64,000 nucleotides of DNA from Agrostemma githago (Eukaryota; Streptophyta; Magnoliopsida; Caryophyllales; Caryophyllaceae), in the NCBI GenBank assembly GCA_958450325.1, contig OY288243.1, forward strand, positions 25,388,844-25,452,843. The letters are read 5' to 3'. Numbering within the stretch: the stretch's first letter is position 1; each line of letters begins with the position of its first letter. A model generated the notes under the pieces. It was given only the letters and a program-made list of their open reading frames with translations. It ran no database searches and was not told the origin of the DNA. Both the position numbers and the translations under genes were made by a program. This document shows, piece by piece, positions 9,796-20,024 of this stretch.

Positions 9796-10179
9796 TTAAA
9801 AGGCTTTCACTTGCTCAATACTACCGCGACAATGTAAAGGCTCATGTCCCACTATCCCGCAAGTATCGCATATCCCATAATAAGATGTAGGAGATACAAC
9901 TCCCAAAGCATTAACTTGTTGAATGGAATGTTGGTGGGAGGCACTTGCACTTTGACTTTGATCAAAATGGGTTTGGAGCTTCTTGTCAATAGATTCTATG
10001 TGGGTTTTTAGTTGAGCTCCAAGATCAATGCTTAGTTGTGTAATGGCATCGATCTCGTGCCTTCCCCCTCGATTCGCCTTCCTAGGCCTTGAGTATTGAG
10101 AGTTGTGTACCGCCATCTCTTCGATTCTTGACCAAGTTTGGTCATCATCCACCTCGGTAAACCTTCCATTCGATCCCAT
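9796..10179 (-). CDS. Element B gag, nucleocapsid segment with zinc knuckle
   Basis: In frame with the previous segment after one TGA. A zinc knuckle CDTCGIVGHEPLHC (CX2CX4HX4C) lies near residues 103-116. It ends EQVKAF followed by TAA, then AFK, a second TAA, and the frame resumes with AAPYPHMFQASQ. Both stops are single-base changes from Gln codons. Confidence 0.85.
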   Translation of the reverse strand: MGSNGRFTEVDDDQTWSRIEEMAVHNSQYSRPRKANRGGRHEIDAITQLSIDLGAQLKTHIESIDKKLQTHFDQSQSASASHQHSIQQVNALGVVSPTSYYGICDTCGIVGHEPLHCRGSIEQVKAF

Positions 10180-10209
10180 GTTGAGAATGGCCCTTGAGTC
10201 TTCATATAA

Positions 10210-10638
10210 TCAGTTCCAAAATTGTTGAACAAGGAACCATTGTGATAGGCCATGGTGAGGACAAGAACGGATCAAGGCTTTCAATCTTTCCCACGATTCA
10301 TAGAGGCTTTCTTCATCACGTTGTTGGAATCCCGTGATAGAGGCTCTCAATAGATTTGTCTTCTCCGGGGGATAGAATTGTTGGTAGAAAGCTAAGGCTA
10401 GCTTCTTCCAAGTATCAATACCAAGAGTCGCCTTGTCTAACCCTTTGAACCATTGCTTTGCTTTACCGATCAAATAAAAAGAAAATAACACCCACCGGAT
10501 TTGGTCTTGGGTTATTCCCGTTTGTGAGATAGCATCGCAATAATCCGAAAAGGTTTTCATGTGTTGATGAGGATCTTCGGTTGGTAACCCACTAAATTGA
10601 CTTCTTTCGACCAATTGGATGAATTGCGTTTTTGCCAC
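10210..10638 (-). CDS. Element B gag, Retrotrans_gag domain
   Basis: The segment contains FSGLPTEDPHQHMKTFSDYC (residues 14-33), a conserved block of Athila/Tat gag proteins, then WFKGLDKATLGIDTWKKLAL and YPPEKTNLLRASITGFQQ, ending LVQQFWN. The next codon is TGA and the same frame continues LYEDSRAILNMGSNG, so the break is a point nonsense change (Gly or Arg codon to TGA). In the family this domain forms the capsid-like shell. Confidence 0.9.
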   Translation of the reverse strand: MAKTQFIQLVERSQFSGLPTEDPHQHMKTFSDYCDAISQTGITQDQIRWVLFSFYLIGKAKQWFKGLDKATLGIDTWKKLALAFYQQFYPPEKTNLLRASITGFQQRDEESLYESWERLKALIRSCPHHGLSQWFLVQQFWN

Positions 10639-10907
10639 AAAGTTGCCGGAGAGAACGGTGTATATGGTGTTGATGTAGATGTTGATGGAGAACTAGGTTG
10701 AGAAGTACCAAAAGGATTTATGAAGATCCCTTCGGTATTGCTTTGAGGTTGTTCGATAAAGTCGGATCCTTGGGCTTGTTCTTCGATGGTATTGCTAGCA
10801 CTTGGTTGAGAGATTCTAACCCGGTCAATCGTCCGTTGGCAAAAGGCTTTAAAGAGTCTTTCCGGCTCTGGATTGAAGAGAAAGAAATCACCTCCCCTCC
10901 TAGGCAT
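10557..10907 (-). CDS. Element B gag, N-terminal segment
   Basis: The frame starts MPRRGGDFFLFNPEPERLF and is rich in Ser, Pro and Gln from residue 30 on. The last third is out of frame: near 10640 one base is gained or lost, after which the true reading is in the frame of the next segment, starting near AKTQFIQLVERSQFSG. The first 85 or so residues are credible gag. Confidence 0.75.
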   Translation of the reverse strand: MPRRGGDFFLFNPEPERLFKAFCQRTIDRVRISQPSASNTIEEQAQGSDFIEQPQSNTEGIFINPFGTSQPSSPSTSTSTPYTPFSPATLWQKRNSSNWSKEVNLVGYQPKILINT

Positions 10908-11103
10908 ACACTACACACTCAAACAAACGTGAGAACACCTAGTGCTTTATGGGCACTAGGCAAAGACAATAATCGAACACTACCCAAGACAAAGAATAAA
11001 AACTAAGAAAAAAGAATCCTAAATATGCACAAGAGATAGAAGAAGAGCACAAGAAGGGTAACTAAGTCTAGCTAATAAGCAAACTAAGTCTAAACTAGCA
11101 CCG

Positions 11104-11121
11104 TCCCCGGCAACGGCACCA
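11104..11121 (-). other. Primer-binding site of element B (tRNA-Asp type)
   Basis: The minus strand reads TGGTGCCGTTGCCGGGGA, complementary with one mismatch to the 3' end of plant tRNA-Asp. It lies three bases from the LTR end, as expected for priming of minus-strand DNA. Confidence 0.88.
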
Positions 11122-12223
11122 AATTGATGGTGTTGATTTGCCGTGGGTCCCAACCGATCAAGAAGAGTCCAACTAATCGTAACGGTAGCTAGGGTAATTT
11201 GGGTCGTGTCCATGGAGACGATAATGTAATGTCTAGACTAGGTCCACCAACAAACGAGGCTAAGTCACACAAACAAACACAAAGAAGACGATAATTGACA
11301 AACTATGATGATTGAGAGGTATGAAAATGAACTAACAATGATCTAGAAATAATATGAACTAATAGAAACAACTAAGATTAACTAAACAAATAAACTAGAG
11401 AAAAAGATCCACTAAAGAGATAGAGAATTCAAATATGGGAAGGAGTAGGGTTAGGTCGGGTTCATAAGTGTAGTAGGCTGATTGGGTGATCAAGGGTGTA
11501 GGTGCTACTTAGTTACTAAGGTCGGTTTGCGCTCTCGCGCCAAAGCCAAAGTCCGCACTCTCGTGTCTAAGACTAGACCCGAACATTCACGCTAGATACT
11601 ACTCAAAACACAAACATTCAACAACAAATCGAATACACCATGAGAAGATAAGAACAAGTATGAGAAGCATTGGCCACTACTACCCACACAAGCAATACAA
11701 CAAACACATAGTGTGCCCAATAAATGACTAGCAACAAAGGAATCACCTTTACCCACAATTAAACCCTAATCACCCATAATCCACACTTAATCCCCCTACT
11801 AACCCCACAAAGAGTCAACTCACTCAAAATGAAACTAACTATAACAATGATAAGAGAAATCAACATACATAACCAAACATTTATCATGAACAAACAAGAA
11901 CAATGGACAATATGTAAAGATTAAAACTTGAGAGATTAACAAAGATTAAGAGAAAAGAGATTATACCAATTAACAAGGAGATAAAAAGATGAGAACTTGT
12001 ATTAATAAGAAACCCAAAATAATCTCCAAGGTTGTCAATCTTGGACGAGTCTTCGAGAATCTCCTTAATACAAGACTAATAAACTAGATTAATCTAAGAT
12101 TAATAAGAGTTTAAAGAGAGATTAAGCTAATGAGAGGAGAACTAAATCTAGGGTTTAGAACATTGTAGAGAGTCTAAGATAGTCTAGGGTAAAGTAAGTC
12201 GCTTAAACAATACAAGGGAAGAG

Positions 12224-12231
12224 TATTTATA
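12224..12231 (-). promoter_or_regulatory. Putative TATA box of the element B 5' LTR
   Basis: The minus strand reads CTTATAAATACTC, a consensus plant TATA box, facing the gag-protease frame. Confidence 0.65.
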
Positions 12232-12282
12232 AGGTTACAAGGGTGAAGGAGAAGAAAAGAATAAAACACGGGCTACAGCAGG

Positions 12283-12362
12283 GTCCTCCCGACCGGGACG
12301 AAATGGTCCCGACCGGGACAAAGTGATCCCGGACGGGATGAGGTCCTTCCCGACCGGGATGG
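12283..12362. promoter_or_regulatory. Palindrome array upstream of the element B LTR promoter
   Basis: Four copies of TCCCGACCGGGA-type near-palindromes (one CCCGGACGGGAT) occur within 80 bp, ending about 50 bp upstream (in minus-strand sense) of the TATA box. Placement in U3 next to the core promoter suggests transcription-factor sites; this is inference. Confidence 0.55.
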
Positions 12363-12691
12363 GTCTTGTAGGCCTCCAATATGATCTTTAAGGTTCCTCC
12401 TTGACTCTCATTGGCTTCTCATCGATTCTCGGATCTCGGGATCGATTCTAAGGGGCTCGGGAATGGGTCCGAAGGTCTCGGGATCGAATCCAAGGCACCG
12501 AGTGATCGTTCCTTCTCTTCGTTGGCTCCAAAAGTGTATGAAACGAGTCAGAATCGTTCCAATTCTCCATGAACGGTCTTGGGAACCTAAAACAAACTAG
12601 AAGTAGCCCATAAACCGCTCCCAAGGAGCGATTTCACAAGAGAAACCGGGACCAAACACAACAAATTAGGCACTACAAACTACACTTATCA

Positions 12692-13097
12692 TTAATAAGG
12701 TGGTAGCGGTCCGCTGGTATGTGGCCCCGACATTAATGAGACCAAATGGCATGACGGTATAGTAGTAAGTACCCCAAGGTGTGGTGAAGGTAGTCTTACT
12801 CATTTCTTCTTCCGCCATCTTTATTTGATTGTACCCGGCATACCCATCCATAGATGACAGAAGGGCATGATCGGCCGTGTTATCCACCAGTATGTCGATG
12901 TGTGGTAACGGAAAATCATCTTTCGGGCTCGCCTTGTTAAGATCCCGAAAATCCACGCATACCCGCACCTCACCGTCCATTTTAGGAAACGACATGATGT
13001 TTGCAACCCAGTCCGGATATTCGAACACTTGTATGAAGCTGGCTTTGAACTGTTTATCGACTTCTTCTTTTACCTTGAGAGACCACTCAGGCCTCAT
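12692..13097 (-). CDS. Element C reverse transcriptase fragment
   Basis: In frame with the preceding segment after the TAG at 13110. It contains the RT palm motifs VDFRDLNKASPKDDFPLP and LLSSMDGYAGYNQIKMA, then TTFTTPWGTYYYTVMPFGL and the GATYQR motif. The catalytic F/Y-V-D-D box would come next but is lost because the Athila-like LTR begins at 12691. The final residues of the open frame (MISVVCSA) come from that LTR. Confidence 0.92.
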
Positions 13098-13109
13098 TCG
13101 GCGGAGCTT

Positions 13110-14063
13110 CTACTTGACCGGTTTGCACCCGTCTTTAATCGGTATGTGGTGCTCGGCTATTTCCCGGTCTATCCCCGGCATGTCCTTGTAGGACCATGCG
13201 AAGACATCTTTGAACTCTTGGAGGAGGCTCGTGAATTGTTGTCTCTCCTCGGGATCTAAGGATAACCCTATCTTAAGCATCTGAGGCTCTAAGGTTGTTC
13301 CCAATTTGATGGACTCGGTCTCTTCGATTACCGGATTCCGGGACTTCCTTTGCTCTAGTTGCTCGATCAGATGCGGAGGTAAGGGTACCTGTGCGTCTGG
13401 TTTCTCAATGTCATTGCGTAAAATGTTTTTGAAAGCAGAATTTAAAAGAGACAAGTCGTAAGCAGAACGATTATTATTATTGATTGAAAATTTTGAAAAC
13501 AGCTCAAAAAGAGCAACCATCTGAGCATTGGTCAGTGGCGGAATTGGTAAGGCACTCGGGACAGACCCCGAAGTGCCAGCAGCAGGAATGACAAGTGGGA
13601 GGGGGGTTACAGGAGTGACTCTAGCACCAGACTCCCTAGACTCGACGTCAGACTCTGACTCAGACCCAGGCATGTCTCCCTCTCCAGTGACCAGCTTGTA
13701 GATCTTTCCATGACTGTCAGTCCACTTGACAGTCTTCCTCCAGGCCCTGTTTCCCGTCTCGGAGCCAACATTCGAGATCAGCTTGGTCGGGTCGAACCTA
13801 TTGGTGCGGAGAATTAGGTTGACCAGGTCTTCCTTTGGAGTCAGCGTTATAGTGTCTTCCCCGAAGAGTAGTCCCAGCGCGGGCTCAACATCGTCAGCTC
13901 CATCGGATTGGATTAGGGCGAACACGTCATCTGGGATGTAGTTGCAGTCCCGGGCCAATTGGGTCCCGAGGTGCGCAGCATTGGGTTGGTACAGACGAAC
14001 CTGGATAGCCCCGAATACCGGTGTAAAAAAGGAGTCAGACAACGGTGGGCTGTAAGGGCTCAA
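13110..14063 (-). CDS. Element C protease-RT connector and RT start
   Basis: In frame with the protease after a TAG at 14163 (the frame is open from 14160). A Ser/Glu/Asp-rich patch (GSESESDVESRESGA) lies near residues 130-147. The RT N-terminal region follows: PEERQQFTSLLQEFKDVFAW and YKDMPGIDREIAEHHIPI near residue 285, then CKPVK and TAG. This is the usual lead-in to a Ty3/Gypsy RT. Confidence 0.85.
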   Translation of the reverse strand: MSPYSPPLSDSFFTPVFGAIQVRLYQPNAAHLGTQLARDCNYIPDDVFALIQSDGADDVEPALGLLFGEDTITLTPKEDLVNLILRTNRFDPTKLISNVGSETGNRAWRKTVKWTDSHGKIYKLVTGEGDMPGSESESDVESRESGARVTPVTPLPLVIPAAGTSGSVPSALPIPPLTNAQMVALFELFSKFSINNNNRSAYDLSLLNSAFKNILRNDIEKPDAQVPLPPHLIEQLEQRKSRNPVIEETESIKLGTTLEPQMLKIGLSLDPEERQQFTSLLQEFKDVFAWSYKDMPGIDREIAEHHIPIKDGCKPVK

Positions 14064-14162
14064 GTGGATACCCTTAATGGTGTTGCAGACCTTTTCGATT
14101 CCTGCTCGGACAACGTTGCCCGGGGTGGCAGCATAGCGAAGGCCGAAGTGAGAGTCTCCGTC

Positions 14163-15248
14163 CTAAAGGACCTCGATGATCTTCCCAGCTGGAAGATCGG
14201 GTCGAGAGGTAGCCCCCGGGAAGTACCCTAAGTTCTGGAGCATTGTGTCAATGCTCGTGGTGAAGTAGGGCCTGAAAAGATACTCTTCCTCGATCATCCC
14301 AACAAAATCGAACCCCCAGAGGTCCGTGTGGCCCGTGGCGTTACAGCTAGCCACAGTCATTGGGGTCGCCTCTAAAGTAATGACATTGTCGAGTAAAGGC
14401 ATTTTGATCTTTCGGTGGAGGGTGGAGGATACCGCCTTGACTGCGTGAATCCACGGCCTTCCTAGGAGCAAATTGAAAGATGAGGTGATATCGATCACCT
14501 GGAATTCAGGCTCCTTTTCAATTGGGCCCGTTATAATGGTCAGCTTTGTGGCCCCAGCTACCGACTTTGGGCTCCCATGGAAGGCTTGGATGGTCTGAGC
14601 CGTCGAAACATAATTGGCCTCGGTAATGCCGAGGGCTTTGGCGGTCCTTAAGGGAAGGACGTTCACAGCAGACCCATCATCAACTAAAGTCATCGGGAGG
14701 TATTTCCCTCTGCAGATCACCGTAATATAGAGGGCCAGATTATGGGAGGCCTCGAACGGCGGTAGGTCGGCTTTAGAGAAAGTGATCATTGGGCCTCCTT
14801 CCTTGGTTTTGCCCTTTAAGTGGGGCAGGACCGTGGCTATCATTTCATCAGGGGTAGTCAAAGAGTCGATCTTAACTTGATCGAGAGCCTTAGTGAGTGC
14901 TTCTCGATGTTCTTGTGAGCTAACTAGGAGTTGCCATATAGTGAGGTCAACTCGGGTCATCTTCAGTTGCTTCACGAGGGCCGTTTCAGCCGTTGGCTCC
15001 TCAGGGGCGACTTCTGTCCCGAGTGGTTCGGTGACGGTTGTCGGGGTAGGGACGTCCCTAAAGCTAGTAGCTTGATAGGGACGTCCAAGGTGGTTACTGG
15101 CTAAGACTCGGGATTTAGCCTCGCGAATCTGCTCAGGAGTGATGGGGACAACTTCCCCTTTGACGAGGTAGACATCATCCTCGTCGTCAAACCAGATCCC
15201 GTTCACTTGCGTTATAAATGGAGAGATACGGTGAGAGCAATCAATCAC
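14163..15248 (-). CDS. Element C retropepsin-like protease
   Basis: 361 residues. The protease domain spans about residues 165-275: FEASHNLALYITVICRGKYL, the active-site strand LVDDGSAVNVLPLRTA, and the flap-to-end motif LLLGRPWIHAVKAVSSTLHR. The active site reads D-D-G-S in place of D-S/T-G-S/T, as in several Ogre/Tat proteases, so activity may be retained by family standards. It ends KIIEVL followed by TAG, and the frame continues into the RT region. Confidence 0.88.
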   Translation of the reverse strand: MIDCSHRISPFITQVNGIWFDDEDDVYLVKGEVVPITPEQIREAKSRVLASNHLGRPYQATSFRDVPTPTTVTEPLGTEVAPEEPTAETALVKQLKMTRVDLTIWQLLVSSQEHREALTKALDQVKIDSLTTPDEMIATVLPHLKGKTKEGGPMITFSKADLPPFEASHNLALYITVICRGKYLPMTLVDDGSAVNVLPLRTAKALGITEANYVSTAQTIQAFHGSPKSVAGATKLTIITGPIEKEPEFQVIDITSSFNLLLGRPWIHAVKAVSSTLHRKIKMPLLDNVITLEATPMTVASCNATGHTDLWGFDFVGMIEEEYLFRPYFTTSIDTMLQNLGYFPGATSRPDLPAGKIIEVL

Positions 15249-15341
15249 CTCCCCGGCAAAGATGGCATGGGAGCTGAAAGGGTTCTCCTTGTTACTCGGC
15301 TTATCTCCCGGTAGCGGGATTTTACCGCTCTCAATCAGTTC

Positions 15342-16367
15342 CTAGATCAAGTGCTTTAGCTTCCAGCACTTTTCGGTATCGTGCCCATTGCCTCGGTGGT
15401 ACTGGCAATAGGCTTGGGCATTATAGTTCTTGGAGCGTCGCTCAACCGGAACTTCAGGAGTTGAGCCTATCGGTTCGGTTAGGCCTTTTGAGGACAATCT
15501 TTGTAAGGCATAGATATAGGTGGTACCTATATCATGGAAAACCCGAGGTGGGGTGTTCTTCTTGGACGGGGCATCTAGTAGATTAACCGCGTCAAAAATG
15601 CTGCGGGCTGCAGCTTGGGGCTTGGCGGTGGAAGAGGAAGCTCCTTGGTATCCTTTGCCAGAGGCCTTAGTAAGGCCCTCTAGTCTCAGGTCGTCTTCAA
15701 TTCTCATACCCATTTCAGTAAGGGTGGTGAAATTGGGTATGACAGCATACCGGAGATGGACCCGGTAGGAGGGGAGGAGATTCTTGACGAAAGCCTCCAC
15801 CAAAGTCTTTTCACTGGGCTTATCGACCAGTTTCACGCTCTCGGCCCTCCAGCGTTGAAGGTACTTAGTAAAACCTTCTTTTGGCTCTTGGGCCATAACA
15901 TCCAAAGACCGCATTGTGGTTTGGATCTCGGTGTTGTCAGCATAGTTCCGAGCAAACTCCGTAGCCACATCATCCCAAGTAGGGTATTTTTTCGGGTCTA
16001 GCCTGTAGTACCAGGCCCGTGGGTGCTTTTTAAGGGATGCAGCAGAAAGATTCTTGAACATGGAAGAATCTACCCCTTTGATAACCATGAATTCTTTGAA
16101 GGCCCGTACATGTAGTAACGGGTCTTCGGTTCCCTCAAACATGGGTAAGCCCGTGATATTCAGGTTTGCGGGCAGCTTGTCACTCACCGGGGAGTACTCT
16201 CGGCTATTCTCCCGATGAATATTGTTACTCCCAGCCAAATGAACTTGTTCCTCTAGTCGGCGCACCGCGCTAACTAGTTCAGCTAGAGGCCCAGTAGCCT
16301 CGGCGTTAGGAGCCCTTTGCTCCACTGCAGCCATACGATCAACGATGACCACTTGACCAGCCCTCAT
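15342..16367 (-). CDS. Element C gag with Retrotrans_gag domain and zinc knuckle
   Basis: 341 residues. LPMFEGTEDPLLHVRAFKEF lies near residues 73-92 and WDDVATEFARNYADN near 129-143, both Retrotrans_gag features; KEGFTKYLQRWRAE follows. A knuckle CQYHRGNGHDTEKC lies at the C-terminal end, after which TAG replaces a Gln codon. The natural start is probably upstream at about 16400-16440, since the same frame is open there apart from one TAA. Confidence 0.9.
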   Translation of the reverse strand: MRAGQVVIVDRMAAVEQRAPNAEATGPLAELVSAVRRLEEQVHLAGSNNIHRENSREYSPVSDKLPANLNITGLPMFEGTEDPLLHVRAFKEFMVIKGVDSSMFKNLSAASLKKHPRAWYYRLDPKKYPTWDDVATEFARNYADNTEIQTTMRSLDVMAQEPKEGFTKYLQRWRAESVKLVDKPSEKTLVEAFVKNLLPSYRVHLRYAVIPNFTTLTEMGMRIEDDLRLEGLTKASGKGYQGASSSTAKPQAAARSIFDAVNLLDAPSKKNTPPRVFHDIGTTYIYALQRLSSKGLTEPIGSTPEVPVERRSKNYNAQAYCQYHRGNGHDTEKCWKLKHLI

Positions 16368-16560
16368 TTCAGTCAGTTAGGCATAAATGTCGGTTTTTTT
16401 TGCGGCCATGGCATCCACGGAGGCCTTTAGGTTGTTCAGAGCTGCTTCCGTTTTGCGGCTGTGTCTGGTGGACGGTGGCCTGTCTGTAAGAACACCGCGT
16501 AATCAGAAACCGAACCCAGATCTCGGAATCAAAAATAAAAGTACATCTCGAGCAACACAA

Positions 16561-17618
16561 AGAAAAAAGACTAAAGACTCGAGAAAGACACCTAGACGGA
16601 TGACTCGTGGGTGGTATAACTTCCTTAGAACTTTGGCTTTGTGGGCCTAATCCCGTTCGAAGGAAGGTCCACGTGAGAGTTTTCCCCAGACTTTTGACTC
16701 GAGTGTACGGACGGACTTTCCTTTGTAGGGGTATGCCCTACGCGGGTTGGTCGTGCCTTGACAAATAAGGCGGACTCGGGAAAGGGGGAAAACTCGTGAT
16801 ATAGGATCAACGGAGTTTTGACACTATGAACCTTCGACATACTATGCAAAGACCCGACACACGGATAAACAGTAGGTCCTATAATAAGGAAGATTTTTTT
16901 GGAAAGTCGGTTGTTTGAAATTTTGGATTTTGAATATAGAATGAGCGAACTTCCGAAAGTTTGAAAACTGAAAACGGAATTTCGAAAGACGAGATTGGAA
17001 TTTTAAAAATTCCGAAAATCGAGATAGTGTTGGAAATTTGATGGTAAAAAACGGACAACACGCTGACTAGAGAAAAGGATATTTTGAGTCAAATCGTTAA
17101 TCCTAAATTTCGGCGGCATTCCGAATTTTGAAAATTGGATATTTTGAAAAGACGGGTCCCGAAACGTACAGCATTTCGGGTTTTTCAAAATTTGGTATTT
17201 TTTGGAAAGATGCACTTTTTTGAAATGACGGTTTTTGAAAAATGACACGGAAACCAAGTAATACGTAGTCAAACAAGCATTATAACGACGCTTATGTATG
17301 CTTTACACTAAGTCTCGGTCGGTCAAAATAGGGTCTATACCAACAACGATGGCATTATCATAAATCAGGACGGACTCCCTATACCGAGTTGGTCTTAGGA
17401 CATGCCGCAAAACCCATACGAGTTCCGCCATCGAAGTCTTTAGCGCACCCATGTAGGAATGCACCGCGGTATAGTGGGACGTCGGTCACAAGTAACCGAC
17501 CGGGGCAAAAATTTGGGTTATGCATGAATCATTAAACTAATGCGCGCACACTAATATTGGAACGATTTCTCTTCGAGTCTCACTCTAGGAACCCCGATGA
17601 CAGGTGGTACATCAGGTA
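16561..17618. other. Element C untranslated leader
   Basis: No gene. The sequence between the primer-binding site and gag is AT-rich, with many TTTTGAAAATT-type words and one copy of the block (about 17030-17165) that occurs as three tandem copies in element E. Confidence 0.65.
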
Positions 17619-17636
17619 TCCCCAGCGGAGTCGCCA
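17619..17636 (-). other. Primer-binding site of element C (Ogre/Tat type)
   Basis: The + strand reads TCCCCAGCGGAGTCGCCA, the form expected of a tRNA 3' end; Ogre-type elements are reported to use tRNA-Arg. It lies three bases from the LTR end. Matching sites occur in elements D and E. Confidence 0.85.
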
Positions 17637-18719
17637 AATTGTGGACATGATGTAGGTCCACCCCGACGCGGCCACGCGCGGGTTTGGGTAGGCGAATGAA
17701 TCTCGTGGTGAGATTGTTCTCGGGTTCAAAATTTAAGTCAAAGTTGGAGTCGCCACAGAATTTTATGGTCATTCGGAACCGTTCGAGCCCACTCTATGTC
17801 GTCGTGGGCCGTACACAAAGTACGGACCATTTCGATTTCAGAGTTTATGGGGCTCGTCCCTTTGCATTACGATACCGATACCGTTTACACCGGCTTTCGT
17901 GTATAGAATGACTCTCGTGCGCCAACGGTTTCGGGCATCCGGAAACCGAGGTTTTGAGTAAGGGGTGAGGGTACGTGTTGGGAAGCCCACTAAGGACACC
18001 CAACCCCGCCCCGCACTTAGCGGCCTCTACTAAGACATCGTTCGTGTTCGTGTAAGCGCGCTAGTAAAATGATTAAATGATATGCAAACAGCGTTTTCGG
18101 CTAAGCATGCGAATTATGTGTGAGCTACGTCATTTAATGCATCTAAATTATTTTCGGATTAGTTTAGCATGTGATGTTCATTTAAAAAGCGATAAACATC
18201 AAAATAAATAAAGCTCGTAAATATGTACAAAATACACGGGCGGAAATACAACCCGGCCAATACAAAATAACGAACAATAAAGAAAGAATAAACGAGAAAT
18301 ATAAGGAGCGATAAATAATAACTTGAGACGGACCCGCATATATAAATACGAACTAGACCGTAAGTTGTGTAAATGGACGAACTCCAATTAAATACACATT
18401 ATATTGTGTATTAAGCGAAGGACGGAGATAGGGGATCTAGACGTGATGCTAGCCCGATCCCGTATCTCGATGCCTTGTCCCGACTTATCACATTGAGAAA
18501 TTAAAGTCTAGATTAATCATGTGTCGGATACGAATAAGGAGTCGTTGACACAAGATTAATAGTGAGAGACCGTCAATCAAAGTCGTTAGAGTGAAATGTC
18601 ATGCATGAGTTTCGAAAATGTAATCACGTGATTGGCTTTACATGCGGCGACCGAAGTCGTAAAAAGATGACGAGGCTCGAATGATGATTGAAAGCTCTCG
18701 GTTTTCTGGGCTACAGGAC

Positions 18720-18836
18720 CCACTCGATCGAGTCATGGCATGGACTCGATCGAGTGCACCTTCGAAGTAGCTACTGCCCAGTTTTTGGGGTGCTACTCGA
18801 TCGAGTGGCCCATGGCACTCGGTCTAGTGGCACCTG
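18720..18836. repeat. CACTCGATCGAGTG palindrome array, distal copy, element C LTR
   Basis: Four copies of the ACTCGATCGAGT type (the last ACTCGGTCTAGT) occur within 115 bp. CACTCGATCGAGTG is a perfect 14-bp palindrome. The equivalent position in the E 5' LTR carries eight copies. Confidence 0.85.
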
Positions 18837-19310
18837 TACGAGGCATAACTCGCTTTGAAAAAGGGTGGCTATTCCGATTTAATTATTTTTAAATCGATGG
18901 TTGACCGAGTTGGATGAAAATATTGCATGATTTAAATCCAACTCGACTTCCGGTATTATAATCGTGTAATATACGATTATAATACCGTCATCGGAAGTTT
19001 GTGAAAAGTGTCATTATGGGATTAAAAGTTTTGATTAGTGACGATATTGTAGTCCTCCGCGTCACGACATCGATATTAATCCTAACGGATTATGTGATGT
19101 CGGTTTTCGCATCAACGGATCTCGCACTAATCTTAGAAATGGAGTCCTACACGTTCAACTATGAGCGACCACGATCTCGTTACGCCCTTGAGTACATTGG
19201 GACGGCGCTCCTCAAAAGGGTGCCACCTCCGTCGTGGCTCGTAAAGGGATTAAACGGACTTTGGATGGTCGTCGTAGTCAAACGTGTTAAGATCCGAATT
19301 TTGATACTAA

Positions 19311-19326
19311 TATATATATATATATA
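19311..19326. repeat. TA microsatellite at the left edge of H
   Basis: (TA)8 directly outside the left terminal repeat of H. A second (TA)n tract borders the right end at 22250-22267. Confidence 0.9.
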
Positions 19327-19544
19327 GAGGAAGGATCAAATGAGTCCCTTTTTCTTTTTTGAGTCCATGAGTCCTATTCTTAGCCATTGATCTAAACAAG
19401 ATGAATGGTTGAGATTGCATATGCTAATTAAGGTCGTAACTACCAAATTTTGGAAAAAAAATAAAAATAATCCTCTTCCTCCCTAGATTAGCGCCAACTG
19501 CAACCTTCTCTCTCATCTCATTTATTTTTTTTGCATTCAAACGC

Positions 19545-19835
19545 CCGCTTAAGAAAACCCTTCATCTTCATCTCTTCTCTCATCTCGCTCAATTTTTTCG
19601 CTCAACTCAATCACAGTCTTACACTCAAACGCTCAACTCAAACTCAATCGCTCAACTTCAACTTCAACTTTTGCGCTCAACTCAGGCATACCCGAGCACT
19701 CAATCCTTCAACTCGCACTCAATCCTTCAACTCAACTCAATCGCTCGCTCAACTCTAGGATTCTCGAGCACTCGCTCAACTGAACTATGTCGCTCAACTC
19801 AATTCAATCGCTGTCCTCAACTCGAGCAAGGTTAT
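19545..19835. repeat. CT-rich CGCTCAACTCAA repeat tract within H
   Basis: About 290 bp built from irregular copies of CGCTCAACTCAA, CAATCCTTCAACT and similar words. The open frames across it are low-complexity and not believed. Confidence 0.7.
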
Positions 19836-20024
19836 TATTTTACTGAAGATCTAGGTTTTGTTTACATCTGTGTTATATTTCATTACCTCTTTCGCTAATT
19901 ATTGATTCATTAATTTTGCTGTGTCTGTGCCATATAATTAATTTTTTTCACTGAAGACTGTTTTGCTATCTGGGTTTTCATCTGTTTTGTGTAATTGAAT
20001 TCAACTACAGACGAACATATATCG

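Larger units (their letters stand above)
7963..10907 (-). pseudogene. Element B gag-protease reading frame, with stops and one frameshift
   Basis: Five open segments read as one polyprotein. From the ATG at 10907: a Ser/Pro-rich N-terminus, a frameshift near 10640, the Retrotrans_gag domain (10638-10210), a TGA inside FWN/LYEDSRA, the nucleocapsid with a CX2CX4HX4C knuckle (10179-9796), two TAA stops at the AF*AFK* junction, a Gln/Asn-rich region (9765-9016), a TAA, then the aspartic protease (9012-7963). The product of an intact copy would be virion structural protein and its processing protease in the cytoplasm. Four or five nonsense codons mean this copy is dead. Confidence 0.85.
6605..12691 (-). 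mobile_element. Athila-like Ty3/Gypsy element B (gag-protease only in view), cut by CACTA A
   Basis: On the minus strand the order is: 5' LTR (12691-11125), primer-binding site matching plant tRNA-Asp (11121-11104), a gag-protease frame (10907-7963), and 1.3 kb of non-coding sequence up to the CACTA end. The 3' LTR is not in the window, presumably beyond the CACTA insertion. The start TGATAAGTGTAG and the tRNA-Asp primer are typical of Athila-type elements. No RT, RNase H or integrase is seen after the protease in 1.3 kb, so this may be a gag-only non-autonomous derivative. It is inserted in the RT of element C; the 5 bp at 12692-12696 (TTAAT) should be one target duplication. Confidence 0.85.
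11125..12691 (-). repeat. Element B 5' LTR
   Basis: On the minus strand the LTR starts TGATAAGTGTAG (12691) and ends CACCATCA (11125), directly before the primer-binding site. Its length is 1,567 bp. It carries a palindrome array, a TATA box and a long transcribed leader. There is no coding sequence. Confidence 0.85.
12692..16440 (-). pseudogene. Element C gag-protease-RT polyprotein frame with four stops
   Basis: The frame runs from about 16440 (ALNNLKASVDAMAAKKTDIYA) through gag, protease and part of RT. It is interrupted by TAA near 16376 and TAG at 15342, 14163 and 13110. Each stop is in frame with open sequence on both sides, and the TAGs fit CAG to TAG changes (for example LKHLI*ELIESGKIPLP and PVK*KLRRMRPEW). 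An intact copy would encode capsid, nucleocapsid, protease and polymerase in one unit. RT is cut by the B insertion at 12691/12692, within the conserved ATYQR...TTL region. Confidence 0.88.

Noticed and set aside
11104..11121. tRNA-like sequence
   Set aside because: Only the 3' acceptor-end complement is present; it is a primer-binding site and not a tRNA gene. The same holds for the sites at 17619, 30720, 41448, 51449 and 60621.
19531..19898. + strand ORFs over the CGCTCAACTCAA tract in H
   Set aside because: Low-complexity composition; two frames are open at once, as expected of a simple repeat.
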